From Colwellia_A sp047621305 (GTDB lineage: Bacteria > Pseudomonadota > Gammaproteobacteria > Enterobacterales > Alteromonadaceae), in assembly GCA_047621305.1 (NCBI GenBank), contig JBLHNB010000011.1, forward strand, positions 19,622 through 83,621: a stretch of DNA of 64,000 nt. Reading direction: 5' to 3'. Positions 28,063 through 38,097 of the stretch are shown in pieces. The notes beneath the pieces were generated by a model that was given only the letters and a program-made list of their open reading frames with translations, did not search any database and had not been told where the DNA came from. The position numbers were made by a program, and so were the translations under genes. Positions within the stretch are counted from its first letter, which is position 1. Each line of letters begins with the position of its first letter.

Positions 28063-29688
28063 TTACAACTTGCTATAAAAGCACCCAAACGCAGGAAAAA
28101 CTAACTGCTCTCCAACCTGATTTGCAGCAGCGAGCTTATGACCAACTAACGGTTGCGATAACTCGTTTGCTAACGTTTTTTCTAGCGAGAAAGTTTGGCT
28201 TTGTTCACTAAAATTAAAGCATACTAAAATACGTTCACCTTGATACTCACGAACAAAAGCCAGTATTGACTCTGGTGATCCAATAAACTTAATATCTCCG
28301 TACAATAAAACAGGTTGCTCTTTGCGCCAGCGATTAAAATGTCGATAACTATTTAACACCGAGTCCATTGCATCTTCTTGTAAATTTACCGATTTCGCAA
28401 TATGTTCAGCTGACATCGGTAACCAAGGGGTTCCGCCACTAAATCCGGCATTTGGTAAATCATATTGCCACGGATGTGGTGTACGACAACCATCACGACC
28501 TTTAAATTGTGGCCAAAAAGTAATGCCGTAAGGGTCTTGAATATCTTCAAAGGCTATATCTGCTTCTGTTAAACCAAGCTCTTCACCTTGATAACTACAC
28601 ACACTGCCGCGCAGTGATGAAATCATCGCAAAAAGCATTTTAGCAAAATCGGTTGATTGATACCCGCCCCAACGACTAACCACACGCTGTACGTCATGGT
28701 TTGAGATAGACCAACAAGGCCAACCATCAGAAACACGCGCTTCAAGAGTTTCTACAACTTGTTTAATGTAGGTGGCAGAAAAATTATCTGTTAATAAATC
28801 AAAGCTGTACCCCATGTGCAGTCTATTACTCCCTTGAGTATACTCCGCCATGGTTTTAAGTGAGTCTTCTGAAGATATTTCACCTAAGGCAACAGCGCCA
28901 GGGTACTTATTAAGTAAGCTGCGGATATCTTCCATAAAGCCCAAGTTTTCATCTTGGGTATTATTATGATAATGGTATTGATAGGCGTAAGGGTTTTTCT
29001 CATCAAAACCTATGCTTTGACGTAACGCTTTCGGCTTGGCAGGGTTATCGCGTAATTGTGCATCATGGAAACAAAAATTAATAGCATCAAGTCTAAAACC
29101 ATCTACCCCACGTTTTAGCCAAAACTCAATATTATCAAGTACCGCATTACGTACGTCAGTATTATGGAAGTTAAGATCTGGCTGACTCGTTAGAAAGTTA
29201 TGTAAATAGTATTGCTGACGACGAGGATTCCATGTCCAACCTGAGCCGCCAAAAATAGATAACCAGTTATTAGGTGCCGTACCATCATCCTTAGCATCTG
29301 CCCACACATACCAATCAGCTTTATCATTACTTTGGTCTTCACGACTGTCGATAAACCATTGATGTTGATCAGAGGTATGACTCAATACTTGGTCAATCAT
29401 GATTTTAATATTTAGTGCATGGGCTTTTTCAACCAGCTCATCAAAATCCGCTAATGTCCCAAAAATAGGGTCAATATCGCGATAATCACTAATGTCATAA
29501 CCAAAGTCTTTCATCGGAGATTTAAAAAAAGGAGAAACCCAAATAGCATCAACACCTAAGCTGGCAATATAATCTAATTTACTAATAATACCGGGTAAGT
29601 CACCAATACCATCGTTGTTAGCATCATAAAAACTGCGTGGATATATTTGATAAATAACCGCACCACGCCACCACATTTGTTCACTCAT
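28063..29688 (-). CDS. Cytosolic GH13 alpha-glucosidase / oligo-1,6-glucosidase
   Basis: 541 aa, no signal peptide. It starts WWRGAVIYQIYPRSFYDANN, the hallmark of the oligo-1,6-glucosidase / alpha-glucosidase subfamily (GH13_23-like). The nucleophile is Asp201 (GFRLDAINF), the acid/base is Glu270 (ALGEISSE) and the third acid is in ISNHDVQRV. AGGAG lies 7 nt before the ATG. It releases glucose from short maltodextrins once they are inside the cell. First gene of the operon with the alpha-amylase lipoprotein. The paired operators at 29981-30025 lie about 300 nt upstream and could also control this gene. Confidence 0.92.
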   Translation of the reverse strand: MSEQMWWRGAVIYQIYPRSFYDANNDGIGDLPGIISKLDYIASLGVDAIWVSPFFKSPMKDFGYDISDYRDIDPIFGTLADFDELVEKAHALNIKIMIDQVLSHTSDQHQWFIDSREDQSNDKADWYVWADAKDDGTAPNNWLSIFGGSGWTWNPRRQQYYLHNFLTSQPDLNFHNTDVRNAVLDNIEFWLKRGVDGFRLDAINFCFHDAQLRDNPAKPKALRQSIGFDEKNPYAYQYHYHNNTQDENLGFMEDIRSLLNKYPGAVALGEISSEDSLKTMAEYTQGSNRLHMGYSFDLLTDNFSATYIKQVVETLEARVSDGWPCWSISNHDVQRVVSRWGGYQSTDFAKMLFAMISSLRGSVCSYQGEELGLTEADIAFEDIQDPYGITFWPQFKGRDGCRTPHPWQYDLPNAGFSGGTPWLPMSAEHIAKSVNLQEDAMDSVLNSYRHFNRWRKEQPVLLYGDIKFIGSPESILAFVREYQGERILVCFNFSEQSQTFSLEKTLANELSQPLVGHKLAAANQVGEQLVFPAFGCFYSKL

Positions 29689-29711
29689 TTAAAACTCCTG
29701 ACATTACATTT

Positions 29712-29780
29712 ATACCAAGTTGATTAATTAACTGCTCTTTTTTTAATGATTAAAACGAATAACTACGGCGTTATAAAATT
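29712..29780. repeat. Dispersed intergenic repeat, copy B
   Basis: Alignable with 11598-11680: ATACCAAGTTGATTAATTA, then a CTGCTC/T-rich stretch, then CTACGGCGTTAT (29763-29774). Degenerate copy of the same repeat family. Confidence 0.5.
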
Positions 29781-29980
29781 CATAATTAAAATAACTAGTT
29801 AATGAAACTTATGCCTTGTACTTATCCGTTTTTCTACATAAAAAAGTAGACCTCTTATTTAATTAAATTGGTATTACTGGTTACCATTAAACGGGTTACT
29901 GAGCCCTAATGGTTAATTGAAAATTACTTATTTATTCTTTTAAATAAGAATACTCAATAAAAAACGCAGGTAAAAGCCCT

Positions 29981-29994
29981 TGCATACGTATGTA
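29981..29994 (+). promoter_or_regulatory. LacI-type operator 5 (GH31 / alpha-glucosidase divergent region)
   Basis: TGCATACGTATGTA, identical to operator 6 and 31 bp upstream of it (three helical turns). Confidence 0.8.
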
Positions 29995-30011
29995 TTGGAT
30001 TTCACAAAAAA

Positions 30012-30025
30012 TGCATACGTATGTA
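30012..30025 (+). promoter_or_regulatory. LacI-type operator 6 (GH31)
   Basis: TGCATACGTATGTA, 88 nt before the GH31 start. A direct repeat of operator 5. Confidence 0.8.
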
Positions 30026-30113
30026 AGATGTTGCTGGTGCTTGAGTAGGGTTATTATGAACTTACTTTGTAATTGAACGTTGTGAATACAACATCATTCT
30101 TGAGGGCATAACA

Positions 30114-32726
30114 TTGCAATCATCATTAACCTATATTAAACAGGCTTGCATAGTCATTGGGCTATTTATTCTTGGCCAGCCATTAGCTTTTGCTAAGACT
30201 AACCATCATTATATAAGCCATACTATTATAGATAACGGTGTAGTTATTAAGACCTCGTTAGGTCAAGTGCAACTGAGCGCTTACGGTAATGATGCTATAG
30301 AGGTGCATTACCTAGTCAATGAACAGCTAATTAATGACAGCCTGAGCAATGACAGTCAGCTAAAAAACAGTAAGCAACAAACAACGGCACAGCAATTACC
30401 TTCTTTTGCTATTAAAGAACAAGCGATAAAACAAAGCGTTCACCTAGCAGAAAATTCCCAGCAATTAACCGTTACTGTCAACAAGCTAAGCGCCATTGTA
30501 TCTAAATCCCCTTTTAACATCCGTTATTATCAAAAAGGTAAGTTGCTGCTCGCCGAAGAAGCCGGATTTTTCCTTGGCACAGCGCTAGATGAAACTAAAA
30601 ATGAAGATGAACGCGCAGGCGAAGATAAGCAGCAGGCTAAAATAAATGTACAAGGTTTTCGTTTTACATTAACCGATAAAGAAAAATTGCTTGGTGGTGG
30701 TGAACGTGTTTTAGGCATGGATAGACGTGGGCAAAGGCTACCTTTATATAATCGCGCACATTACGGTTATGAAACGCAATCAAATCAAATGAACTTTGGT
30801 TTACCTGCCGTCATGTCGAGCAATAAATACATTGTATTGTTTGATAACTCTGCAAAAGGTTGGATGGATATAGCGAAATCAGAAAAAAACATTCTCCAAT
30901 TTGAAGCGGTCAGTGGTCGCTTGGCTTATCTTGTTTTTTCAGGTGATACTTATGCAGAATTAATTGAAAATTATGTGGATGTTACCGGTAAGCAGCCTTT
31001 ACCACCTCGTTGGTCGTTAGGTAATTACGCATCACGTTTTGGTTATCGTTCAGAGGCAGAAGTTAGAGCTACGGTGAATAAATTCATCGAATTAGACTTC
31101 CCTCTTGATGCGCTTATTTTAGATCTTTATTGGTTTGGTAAAGACATTAAAGGTCACATGGGTAATTTAGCGTGGCACAAAGAAACATTTCCAACACCAA
31201 CAAAAATGATCAGTGATATTAAAGCACAAGGCGTAAATACCGTTTTGATCACTGAGCCTTTTATTTTAACTAGTTCAAACAAATGGTCTGATGCCGTTGA
31301 TCATAATGCCTTAGCAAAAGCAGTCGACGGTAGCGCAAAACGTTTTGATTTTTATTTTGGCAATACCGGTTTAGTCGATGTATTTAACCGCCAAGGTCGT
31401 GATTGGTTTAATGCTATTTATACCGACTTATCTCAACAAGGCGTTGAAGGATGGTGGGGTGATTTAGGCGAGCCTGAAGTTCACCCAAGTGATACGTTAC
31501 ATACACTTGATGATGGCTCGGTGGTTAATGCCGATGCTATTCATAATGTTTATGGACATCAGTGGGCAAAAATGGTTTTTGAAAACCAATTAACAATAGA
31601 TAAAAACAAGCGCCCTTTTATCTTAATGCGCTCTGGTTTTGCGGGTTCACAACGTTATGGCATGATCCCGTGGACAGGTGATGTTAGCCGTTCTTGGGGC
31701 GGGTTAAAACCTCAAGTAGAGCTAAGCTTGCAAATGGGGGGTTTAGGCATGGCTTATACTCACTCAGATTTAGGTGGTTTTGCTGGTGGTGAAACCTTCG
31801 ATAAGGAACTCTATATACGCTGGTTACAATACGGTGTTTTTCAGCCTATTTACCGCCCTCATGCACAAGACAACATCGCCCCTGAGGTTGTCTTTCACGA
31901 TAGTGAAACACAAGATATTCTCCGAAAATTCATCAAGCTAAGATATCAACTCTTGCCTTACAACTATAGCCTCGCTTATGAAAATAGTACGACCGGCATG
32001 CCATTAATGCGTCCACTATTTTTTGAAAATGATAAATTCTCGAGTGAAAACATTAAAAGTGAATCCCTTGAAAGTGTGTTCGATAATGCTTCTAGCTATC
32101 TTTGGGGCGATGCCTTTTTAGTAACGCCCGTGGTTGATGCTGGCATAAAATCGGTCTCAGTCGCTTTACCCAAAGGCATATGGTTTAACTACTTCACTAA
32201 GGAGAATGAGCCCAGTAAAAAATACCAAGGTGGACAAACAGTCTCACTACCAACAGACATAACAACACTGCCTGTTTTAGTGCGCGCGGGTGCTTTTATT
32301 CCAATGATTGAAGCCATTCAATCAACGCAAGACTATGATAATAAAAAACTGAGCCTGCATTACTACGCAGACAGCTCGGTAACCTCTGCCTCGTATGAAA
32401 TGTATGAAGACGATGGAAAAACTCATCAAGCAATTGAAAAAGGCCGCTATGAACTATTAACCTTTTCTGCATCGCAACACCAAAACACACTAAAAATTAA
32501 TCTTCAGCGTAATGTTAAACCTAACCAACAAGGTAACGATACCCGCTATATAAGTATGCCCGCACAACGTGAAATGTCAGTCGTTATCCATAATTGGTCA
32601 ACTAAGCCAAACAGCATTCAAATAGACAATGTAAAAATTGAGACCGGTATTTGGAATAGCGATCAAAACACACTGACCGTACACTTTAAATGGCAACATC
32701 AACCACTTAACTTGATCGTAAAATAG
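30114..32726 (+). CDS. Exported GH31 alpha-glucosidase (TTG start)
   Basis: 870 aa with a signal peptide (KQACIVIGLFILGQPLAFA), so it acts in the periplasm or outside. GH31 landmarks are LILDLYWFGKDIKG, the nucleophile Asp450 in GWWGDLGEPE, the acid/base Asp523 in IPWTGDVSRSW, and the HSDLGGFAGGE segment. It removes alpha-linked glucose from non-reducing ends. The start is TTG, supported by GAGGG seven bases upstream and by the signal peptide beginning right there; I see no in-frame ATG at the start. Two operators sit upstream. A transglucosidase activity cannot be excluded. Confidence 0.92.
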   Translation: MQSSLTYIKQACIVIGLFILGQPLAFAKTNHHYISHTIIDNGVVIKTSLGQVQLSAYGNDAIEVHYLVNEQLINDSLSNDSQLKNSKQQTTAQQLPSFAIKEQAIKQSVHLAENSQQLTVTVNKLSAIVSKSPFNIRYYQKGKLLLAEEAGFFLGTALDETKNEDERAGEDKQQAKINVQGFRFTLTDKEKLLGGGERVLGMDRRGQRLPLYNRAHYGYETQSNQMNFGLPAVMSSNKYIVLFDNSAKGWMDIAKSEKNILQFEAVSGRLAYLVFSGDTYAELIENYVDVTGKQPLPPRWSLGNYASRFGYRSEAEVRATVNKFIELDFPLDALILDLYWFGKDIKGHMGNLAWHKETFPTPTKMISDIKAQGVNTVLITEPFILTSSNKWSDAVDHNALAKAVDGSAKRFDFYFGNTGLVDVFNRQGRDWFNAIYTDLSQQGVEGWWGDLGEPEVHPSDTLHTLDDGSVVNADAIHNVYGHQWAKMVFENQLTIDKNKRPFILMRSGFAGSQRYGMIPWTGDVSRSWGGLKPQVELSLQMGGLGMAYTHSDLGGFAGGETFDKELYIRWLQYGVFQPIYRPHAQDNIAPEVVFHDSETQDILRKFIKLRYQLLPYNYSLAYENSTTGMPLMRPLFFENDKFSSENIKSESLESVFDNASSYLWGDAFLVTPVVDAGIKSVSVALPKGIWFNYFTKENEPSKKYQGGQTVSLPTDITTLPVLVRAGAFIPMIEAIQSTQDYDNKKLSLHYYADSSVTSASYEMYEDDGKTHQAIEKGRYELLTFSASQHQNTLKINLQRNVKPNQQGNDTRYISMPAQREMSVVIHNWSTKPNSIQIDNVKIETGIWNSDQNTLTVHFKWQHQPLNLIVK

Positions 32727-32828
32727 ATATTCATTACGCTTTAAAAATTCACTTGAAAATTTTAAATAATTGAATATAAAACAAAAAACAGGTGTTAACT
32801 ATATTATTGAAATTGTAAAAGCCTTTAT

Positions 32829-32842
32829 TGAATACGTATGTA
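32829..32842 (+). promoter_or_regulatory. LacI-type operator 7 (MFS transporter)
   Basis: TGAATACGTATGTA, 261 nt before the transporter start codon, in the 376-nt gap after the GH31 gene. The rest of this gap shows no ORF and no clear terminator. Confidence 0.75.
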
Positions 32843-33102
32843 AGCAATAGCCGTTCATTGATAATGACTGTATATTGAAAGAGTTATAGCATTGGCTATA
32901 CCTTTTCAATAGTCACCTTGTTTGATATTCGCCAAGTGCTTTTTGGCCGTAGTACTCTGCTATTTATTATCTTATTATGTTTAATAATAGGTAAAAATAT
33001 AGCCCTGTATTGATCACATATTAGTTAGCTATTGATCAAGTTTACGTTCCAATCTACGTTCCTATTTAAACATCAAAAAAATTTAATATAAGAGTCCGCG
33101 AC

Positions 33103-34599
33103 ATGACCGATACAAATAAAAGTACCAATACCTCTCAGCAAAAGCCACGCCTAAGCTTTTGGCAAATTTGGAATGTTAGTTTTGGCTTCCTTGGTGTGCA
33201 AATTGGTTTTTCATTACAAAATGGTAACGTCAGCCGTATATTGTCTGATTTAGGGGCTGATCTTTCTTCATTATCACTCTTTTGGTTAGCAGCGCCTATT
33301 ATGGGTCTGTTGGTACAACCTATTGTTGGTGCTTTTTCTGATCGAACATGGAATCGCATGGGTCGGCGCTTACCCTTTGTTTTAGGTGGTTCACTAGTTG
33401 CGGCCGCCGCGATGGTTTTACTTCCAAACGCGTCAATGGTTGTTGCTTTTATCCCACCGATTATTTTTGGTTTATTAATATTTGCCATTAAAGATGCTGC
33501 GTTTAATGTAACGTTTCAGCCGTTTCGTTCGCTAGTTTCTGATATGGTGCCCACCGAGCAACATAACTTAGGTTATTCAGTACAAACACTATTAATTAAT
33601 ATTGGCGCGGTAGTTGGCTCAATTCTTCCTTTCGTGTTAACTAACGTGATTGGCTTAGACAACGTATCAGTACAGGGTCAAGTTGCGCAGTCAGTCATTT
33701 GGGCATTTTATATTGGTGCCACGGTGTTACTAGGATCAGTCTTGTGGACAGTATTTAGAACAAAAGAATACAAACCGGAAGATTATTACGCTTATCAAAA
33801 TTTAGATGCTGAAAAAATCAAACAAGAACAATCAGTTAAAAAAACCATTTCAGAGCGATTGGCCGGTTTTTGGGTGTTATTTAAAGGTATGCCAGTAATC
33901 ATGAAACAATTAGCGATAGTGCAATTTTTTTCATGGTTTGCATTATTTATTATGTGGGCATATACACCCGCAGCGATTACTCAACATGCTTGGGGAGTAG
34001 CCGTTGATTGGTTTGATCCTGCTTATATTACTGCGATGGGTGGTTTACCTGATACTGTCGCTGCGGCTAAAGGTGCAGCTGGCGATTGGGTTGGTATTTT
34101 ATATGCGGCACAAGCTTTGTTTGCTGTGCTTTTCGCTATTTTATTAACTAAATTAGCTAATACCTTTGGCCGTAAAACAGTTTATTCATTATCATTAGTT
34201 GCTGGAGGCTTAGGTTACTTAAGCTTTATTTTATTTCAAGACCCAACAATTACCCATGTAAATTTATTAATCACCGAGGTGAAAGTGCCTCAAGGCGCGG
34301 TTGGTTTAGTTTGGTCTATGTTAGGTATTGGTATGGCATGGGCGGCAATTTTATCTATGCCTTACGCAATACTTGCAGGAGCTTTACCTGCAGATAAAAC
34401 GGGAGTTTATATGGGGATTTTTAACTTTACTATTGCCGTACCACAAATAGTGTCAGGCTTAGTATCCGGTTGGATTTTAAACCATGTATTCGACAACAAT
34501 GCAGTTTATATCATTATGTTAGCAGGTGGTTCGATGATTTTAGGGGCACTATCAGTGTACTTCCTTAAAGACGCTGAAGAACAACCAACCAATAATTAA
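33103..34599 (+). CDS. MFS sugar transporter, probable maltose/maltodextrin carrier
   Basis: 498 aa, twelve hydrophobic segments, inner membrane. The major-facilitator loop signature GAFSDRTWNRMGRRLPF lies between the second and third helices, and FSWFALFIMWAYTP marks the start of the second half. The family resembles the sucrose/maltose SLC45-like carriers common in marine carbohydrate loci. Operator 7 is upstream and the LacI regulator is convergent downstream, sharing one terminator. Substrate is inferred from context. Confidence 0.88.
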   Translation: MTDTNKSTNTSQQKPRLSFWQIWNVSFGFLGVQIGFSLQNGNVSRILSDLGADLSSLSLFWLAAPIMGLLVQPIVGAFSDRTWNRMGRRLPFVLGGSLVAAAAMVLLPNASMVVAFIPPIIFGLLIFAIKDAAFNVTFQPFRSLVSDMVPTEQHNLGYSVQTLLINIGAVVGSILPFVLTNVIGLDNVSVQGQVAQSVIWAFYIGATVLLGSVLWTVFRTKEYKPEDYYAYQNLDAEKIKQEQSVKKTISERLAGFWVLFKGMPVIMKQLAIVQFFSWFALFIMWAYTPAAITQHAWGVAVDWFDPAYITAMGGLPDTVAAAKGAAGDWVGILYAAQALFAVLFAILLTKLANTFGRKTVYSLSLVAGGLGYLSFILFQDPTITHVNLLITEVKVPQGAVGLVWSMLGIGMAWAAILSMPYAILAGALPADKTGVYMGIFNFTIAVPQIVSGLVSGWILNHVFDNNAVYIIMLAGGSMILGALSVYFLKDAEEQPTNN

Positions 34600-34659
34600 G
34601 ATAAGTGCTCACATAATTTGACTTAAATCTGTTAAATAGAAGAGAATAAATAAAAATAA

Positions 34660-34697
34660 AAGGCGCTATAAATTATTATCTAAGCGCCTTTTTTATT
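34660..34697. terminator. Bidirectional terminator between MFS and LacI genes
   Basis: Stem AAGGCGCT (34660-34667) / AGCGCCTT (34683-34690). It has a T-run TTTTATTTT to the right and A-rich sequence to the left, so it works for both convergent genes. Confidence 0.88.
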
Positions 34698-34731
34698 TTA
34701 TACTAAGGTTAATTTAAGCGCTAACCTGTGG

Positions 34732-35754
34732 TTAGATAACACTGGATTTTCGTACTACTAATTCAGGTGTAATTAAGGAGGTTGTAGCTTCTTTACCGGC
34801 AATAAGATCTAATAGTGTATCAACGAGTAATTCCCCCGCTAATTTAGTGTCTTGCTTTACTGTCGTTAATGGTGGAAAGGTGAAACGCGCAATGGCAATA
34901 TCATCAAAACCTACGATGGCAACTTGCTCAGGAATATGAATGTTATGCTCTTGTAATGCACGCATTGCGCCAATAGCAATTAAATCACAAGCCGCGAAAA
35001 TACCATCAAATTTTTCACCGCTAGCCAGTAATTCACATGCGGCACTATAACCTGCATCTTCAGTATGTAGCGCATTGAATTGCAAAGATTGATTTGCAAC
35101 TAAGTGATTATCTTTCAATGCTTGGCAGTGGCCTTTATAACGATCAAAAAATTCAGGTGCATGGCTAGAAGCACTGCCTAAAAATGCGAGTTTATTTTTA
35201 CCCTGTTTAATCAGATGTTCAGTTGCTTCTTTTCCCCCTTGAAAATTATCACAACCAACAGAAATTAAAGGTAAGTTTTTAACCTCCGCTCCCCAACGAA
35301 CAAAATGAGTGTTTTGTGCAATGAGTTGTACTAGTTTTATTTCGTAGTCAACATAATCGCCATAACCTAAGAGAATAAGGCCATCGGCTTTATTGCTGTT
35401 TTCAAAATCGGCATGCCAATCAGTGCTTGCTTGTTGAAAAGAAACCAATAAGTCATAGCCCCTTTTTGAGCAAGCTCTGGTGATGCTGCCTAACATGGAT
35501 AAGAAGAAAGGATTAATGGCGGAATTATTGGTAGTGAGCTCTTCAAATAATAACAAAGCAATGGTATCACTTTGCTGAGAACGTAAATTACTGGCATTTT
35601 TATCTACCTTATAATTTAGCTCTCTGGCGATAGCTTGTACTTTTTGTCGTGTTACTTCATTCACTAAGGGACTATTACGCAGGGCTCTCGACACAGTTGA
35701 TTGAGAAACACCTGCTCGGTATGCAATATCAAAAGAGGTTGCTTTTTCTTTCAC
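34732..35754 (-). CDS. LacI-family transcriptional regulator (GTG start), probable regulator of the starch locus
   Basis: 340 aa. The N-terminal LacI HTH is intact (TSFDIAYRAGVSQSTVSRAL, then hinge KVDKNASNLRSQQS) and the periplasmic-binding-protein-like effector domain follows (SVGCDNFQGGKEATEHLI, FDGIFAACDLIAIGAM, VAIVGFDDI). The start appears to be GTG at 35754, since an ATG overlaps it out of frame and leads at once into a stop. The HTH begins six residues later, as is usual. Eight ATACGTAT palindromes, the symmetry expected of a LacI dimer, precede the genes around it. No such site is seen in front of its own gene. Confidence 0.92.
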   Translation of the reverse strand: MKEKATSFDIAYRAGVSQSTVSRALRNSPLVNEVTRQKVQAIARELNYKVDKNASNLRSQQSDTIALLLFEELTTNNSAINPFFLSMLGSITRACSKRGYDLLVSFQQASTDWHADFENSNKADGLILLGYGDYVDYEIKLVQLIAQNTHFVRWGAEVKNLPLISVGCDNFQGGKEATEHLIKQGKNKLAFLGSASSHAPEFFDRYKGHCQALKDNHLVANQSLQFNALHTEDAGYSAACELLASGEKFDGIFAACDLIAIGAMRALQEHNIHIPEQVAIVGFDDIAIARFTFPPLTTVKQDTKLAGELLVDTLLDLIAGKEATTSLITPELVVRKSSVI

Positions 35755-35996
35755 ATGAATAAACCCTAAACAACTTAATTAACAAGAATATACCTTAGTG
35801 ACCACAAGATGTATATCCATTTCACTTAAGGTGCTAATTCCTTTAATAACTCTTTTAATTATTTCTTTAATATGAGCGTTAAGGGATAAATGCAAATAAA
35901 AAACACATCAAAAATCAAGTAACTTATTTGATCTATTACTTGTTTATTTATTATCTCAAAACAAATTATTATAAAACCCTGTGATTATTTTTATTC

Positions 35997-37793
35997 CTAC
36001 ACCGAGTTATCATTATTCAATTGAGTCTCCCACAAGGATGCATACAGCCCCTTTTTTTCTAGTAGCGTTGAATGGCTTCCTTCTTCAGCAATAGCACCCT
36101 TGTCGATAAATATTATTCTGTCTGCATCGACAATGGTTGATAATCTATGGGCGATAACCAAACTGGTCGAATGTTGTGATACCTCTCTAAACGCCGCTAA
36201 AATTGCTTGTTCTGAATGGCTATCAAGGGATGACGTGGCTTCATCAAAAATGAGTATCGGCGGGTTCTTAATAATCGTTCTAGCAATAGCCACCCGTTGT
36301 TTTTCACCTCCACTTAATTTTAGACCTCGCTCCCCCACAACCGTTTCAACACCATCAGGGAGTAGTTTTATAAACTCATCGAGGTGCGCTAGTTTAATCG
36401 CTTTATAAACGTCAGCATCACTAGCTGAAGGGTTTCCATAACGAACATTTTCAAAAATTGATTCATTAAAAAGAACGGTATCTTGTGGAACTACTCCGAT
36501 AGCACGACGTAATGATTTTAATGTAACTTTTTTTATGTCTTGTCCATCGATACAGATTGAACCATCGTTTACATCATAGAACCTAAATAGCAACTTCATC
36601 AAGGTTGATTTTCCGTGGCCACTTGGACCGACTATGGCGACTTTTTCTCCTGCATTAACAGAAAAACTAACATCGTTTATTATTTTTCTTTTTTTATTAT
36701 AACAAAAACTAATATTGTTAAAGTCTATCCTGCCACTGACAACATTTAACTCTTCAGCGTCATCCACATCAACTATTTTGGGCTTAATCGACATCAGGCT
36801 AAATAAGTGCTCGATGTTAGCAAGCGAGCCCTTAATTTCACGGTAAACAAAGCCTAAAAAATTTAAAGGTAAAAATATCTGCATAATAAACGCATTAATG
36901 AGTACAAAGTCCCCAAGAGTCATATCGCCTTGAGTCACTTTATAAGCCGCTAACATCATCATAGCAGTAATAGCAATGGCAATAATAAACGCTTGCCCAC
37001 CATTTAGAGCAAAAAGAGACAGTCTGTTTTTACGTTTTGCGACTTCCCAATCCTCTAAATCTTTATCATATCGATCCGCTTCAAAATCTTCATTCGAAAA
37101 GTATTTTGTCGTTTCATAGTTAAGCAAAGAATCAATAGCATGATTATTACTACTTGAGTCCGCTTTATTTGCCTCTCTTATAAATTTCACCCGCCAGTCG
37201 GTTGTTTTAACAGAAAACGTAATATAGCCAGCAATGGCTATTAAGCTAATAGCTGCAAAACCTATTGAGTAGTTATATAATAAAACACCGATTACCATGG
37301 TAATTTCAAGAAGTGTCGGTACGATGTTAAAAACCATGAAGCGCATTAAAAAGTTTATACCTGATGCACCTCGTTCTATATCCCGCGCTAACCCGCCTGT
37401 TCTTCGGTCCAAATGGTATTCTAAATCTAGTTTATGTAAGTGTTTAAAAACATTTAAACTAATTCTACGGATAGACCTCTCGGTGACTCTGCCAAAGAGC
37501 ACATCTCTAATCTCACCAAAAACCACATTAGACAAACGCACTAAACCATAAGCTAAAACAAGCCCAATAGGCACAACCAGTAGTGAGGCTTGGTCAAATT
37601 GAGAAGTGTCGATACCATCAACAATATATTTAAGGATAAATGGTAAACCAACACTAGCAACTTTTGCTAATATCATGAAACCGACAGCAAAAAGTACCCG
37701 CTTTTTATATTCAATCAGGTACGGAAAGATATCTTTAATAATATTCCAACTAAAGTGATCAGCTTCAACTTCATTAATTCTACTTGGTCGCAT
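35997..37793 (-). CDS. ABC exporter, fused permease-ATPase (Atm1/HMT1-like)
   Basis: 598 aa half-transporter with six membrane helices in residues 1-320 and an ATPase domain after about 350. Walker A reads GPSGHGKST, the signature LSGGEKQRVAIARTI, Walker B ILIFDEATSSLD and the H-loop VIAHRLSTI. The N-terminal sequence (ISLNVFKHLHKLDLEYHLDRRTGG, ERGASGINFLMRFMVFNI) is characteristic of the Atm1/ABCB7 branch that exports glutathione-derived compounds. It functions as a homodimer in the inner membrane. It stands alone; substrate is inferred from subfamily resemblance. Confidence 0.9.
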   Translation of the reverse strand: MRPSRINEVEADHFSWNIIKDIFPYLIEYKKRVLFAVGFMILAKVASVGLPFILKYIVDGIDTSQFDQASLLVVPIGLVLAYGLVRLSNVVFGEIRDVLFGRVTERSIRRISLNVFKHLHKLDLEYHLDRRTGGLARDIERGASGINFLMRFMVFNIVPTLLEITMVIGVLLYNYSIGFAAISLIAIAGYITFSVKTTDWRVKFIREANKADSSSNNHAIDSLLNYETTKYFSNEDFEADRYDKDLEDWEVAKRKNRLSLFALNGGQAFIIAIAITAMMMLAAYKVTQGDMTLGDFVLINAFIMQIFLPLNFLGFVYREIKGSLANIEHLFSLMSIKPKIVDVDDAEELNVVSGRIDFNNISFCYNKKRKIINDVSFSVNAGEKVAIVGPSGHGKSTLMKLLFRFYDVNDGSICIDGQDIKKVTLKSLRRAIGVVPQDTVLFNESIFENVRYGNPSASDADVYKAIKLAHLDEFIKLLPDGVETVVGERGLKLSGGEKQRVAIARTIIKNPPILIFDEATSSLDSHSEQAILAAFREVSQHSTSLVIAHRLSTIVDADRIIFIDKGAIAEEGSHSTLLEKKGLYASLWETQLNNDNSV

Positions 37794-38097
37794 GATTGTT
37801 ACCTGTTTAGTATTTGAAAATAATGGTGCTTAAAAATATGATTGAATAATTAGTGAAAATTAAACACCTTAAAGAAAAAGCAATACGATGTTTAAAGAGT
37901 AGCATTTTTATAACGCGCTAATGACTCTTGGTAACATCGAATCAGAGTAAGAGCTTGGACGTATAAGAAGAACCTAGAGGGTACGTTTGTTAACCCTATA
38001 GCCTTTTACTATTGAGTTCAACAGCATCCTTTATCACTTTATTCAATTGTTTAACCTTTACAGATACTAACAAGCAACATATGCTGATATAAAGACG
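37794..38097. other. Gene-free divergent region
   Basis: 304 bases between the ABC exporter and the DUF2937 gene, which diverge. It must hold both promoters. No operator, RNA or terminator stands out. Confidence 0.4.
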
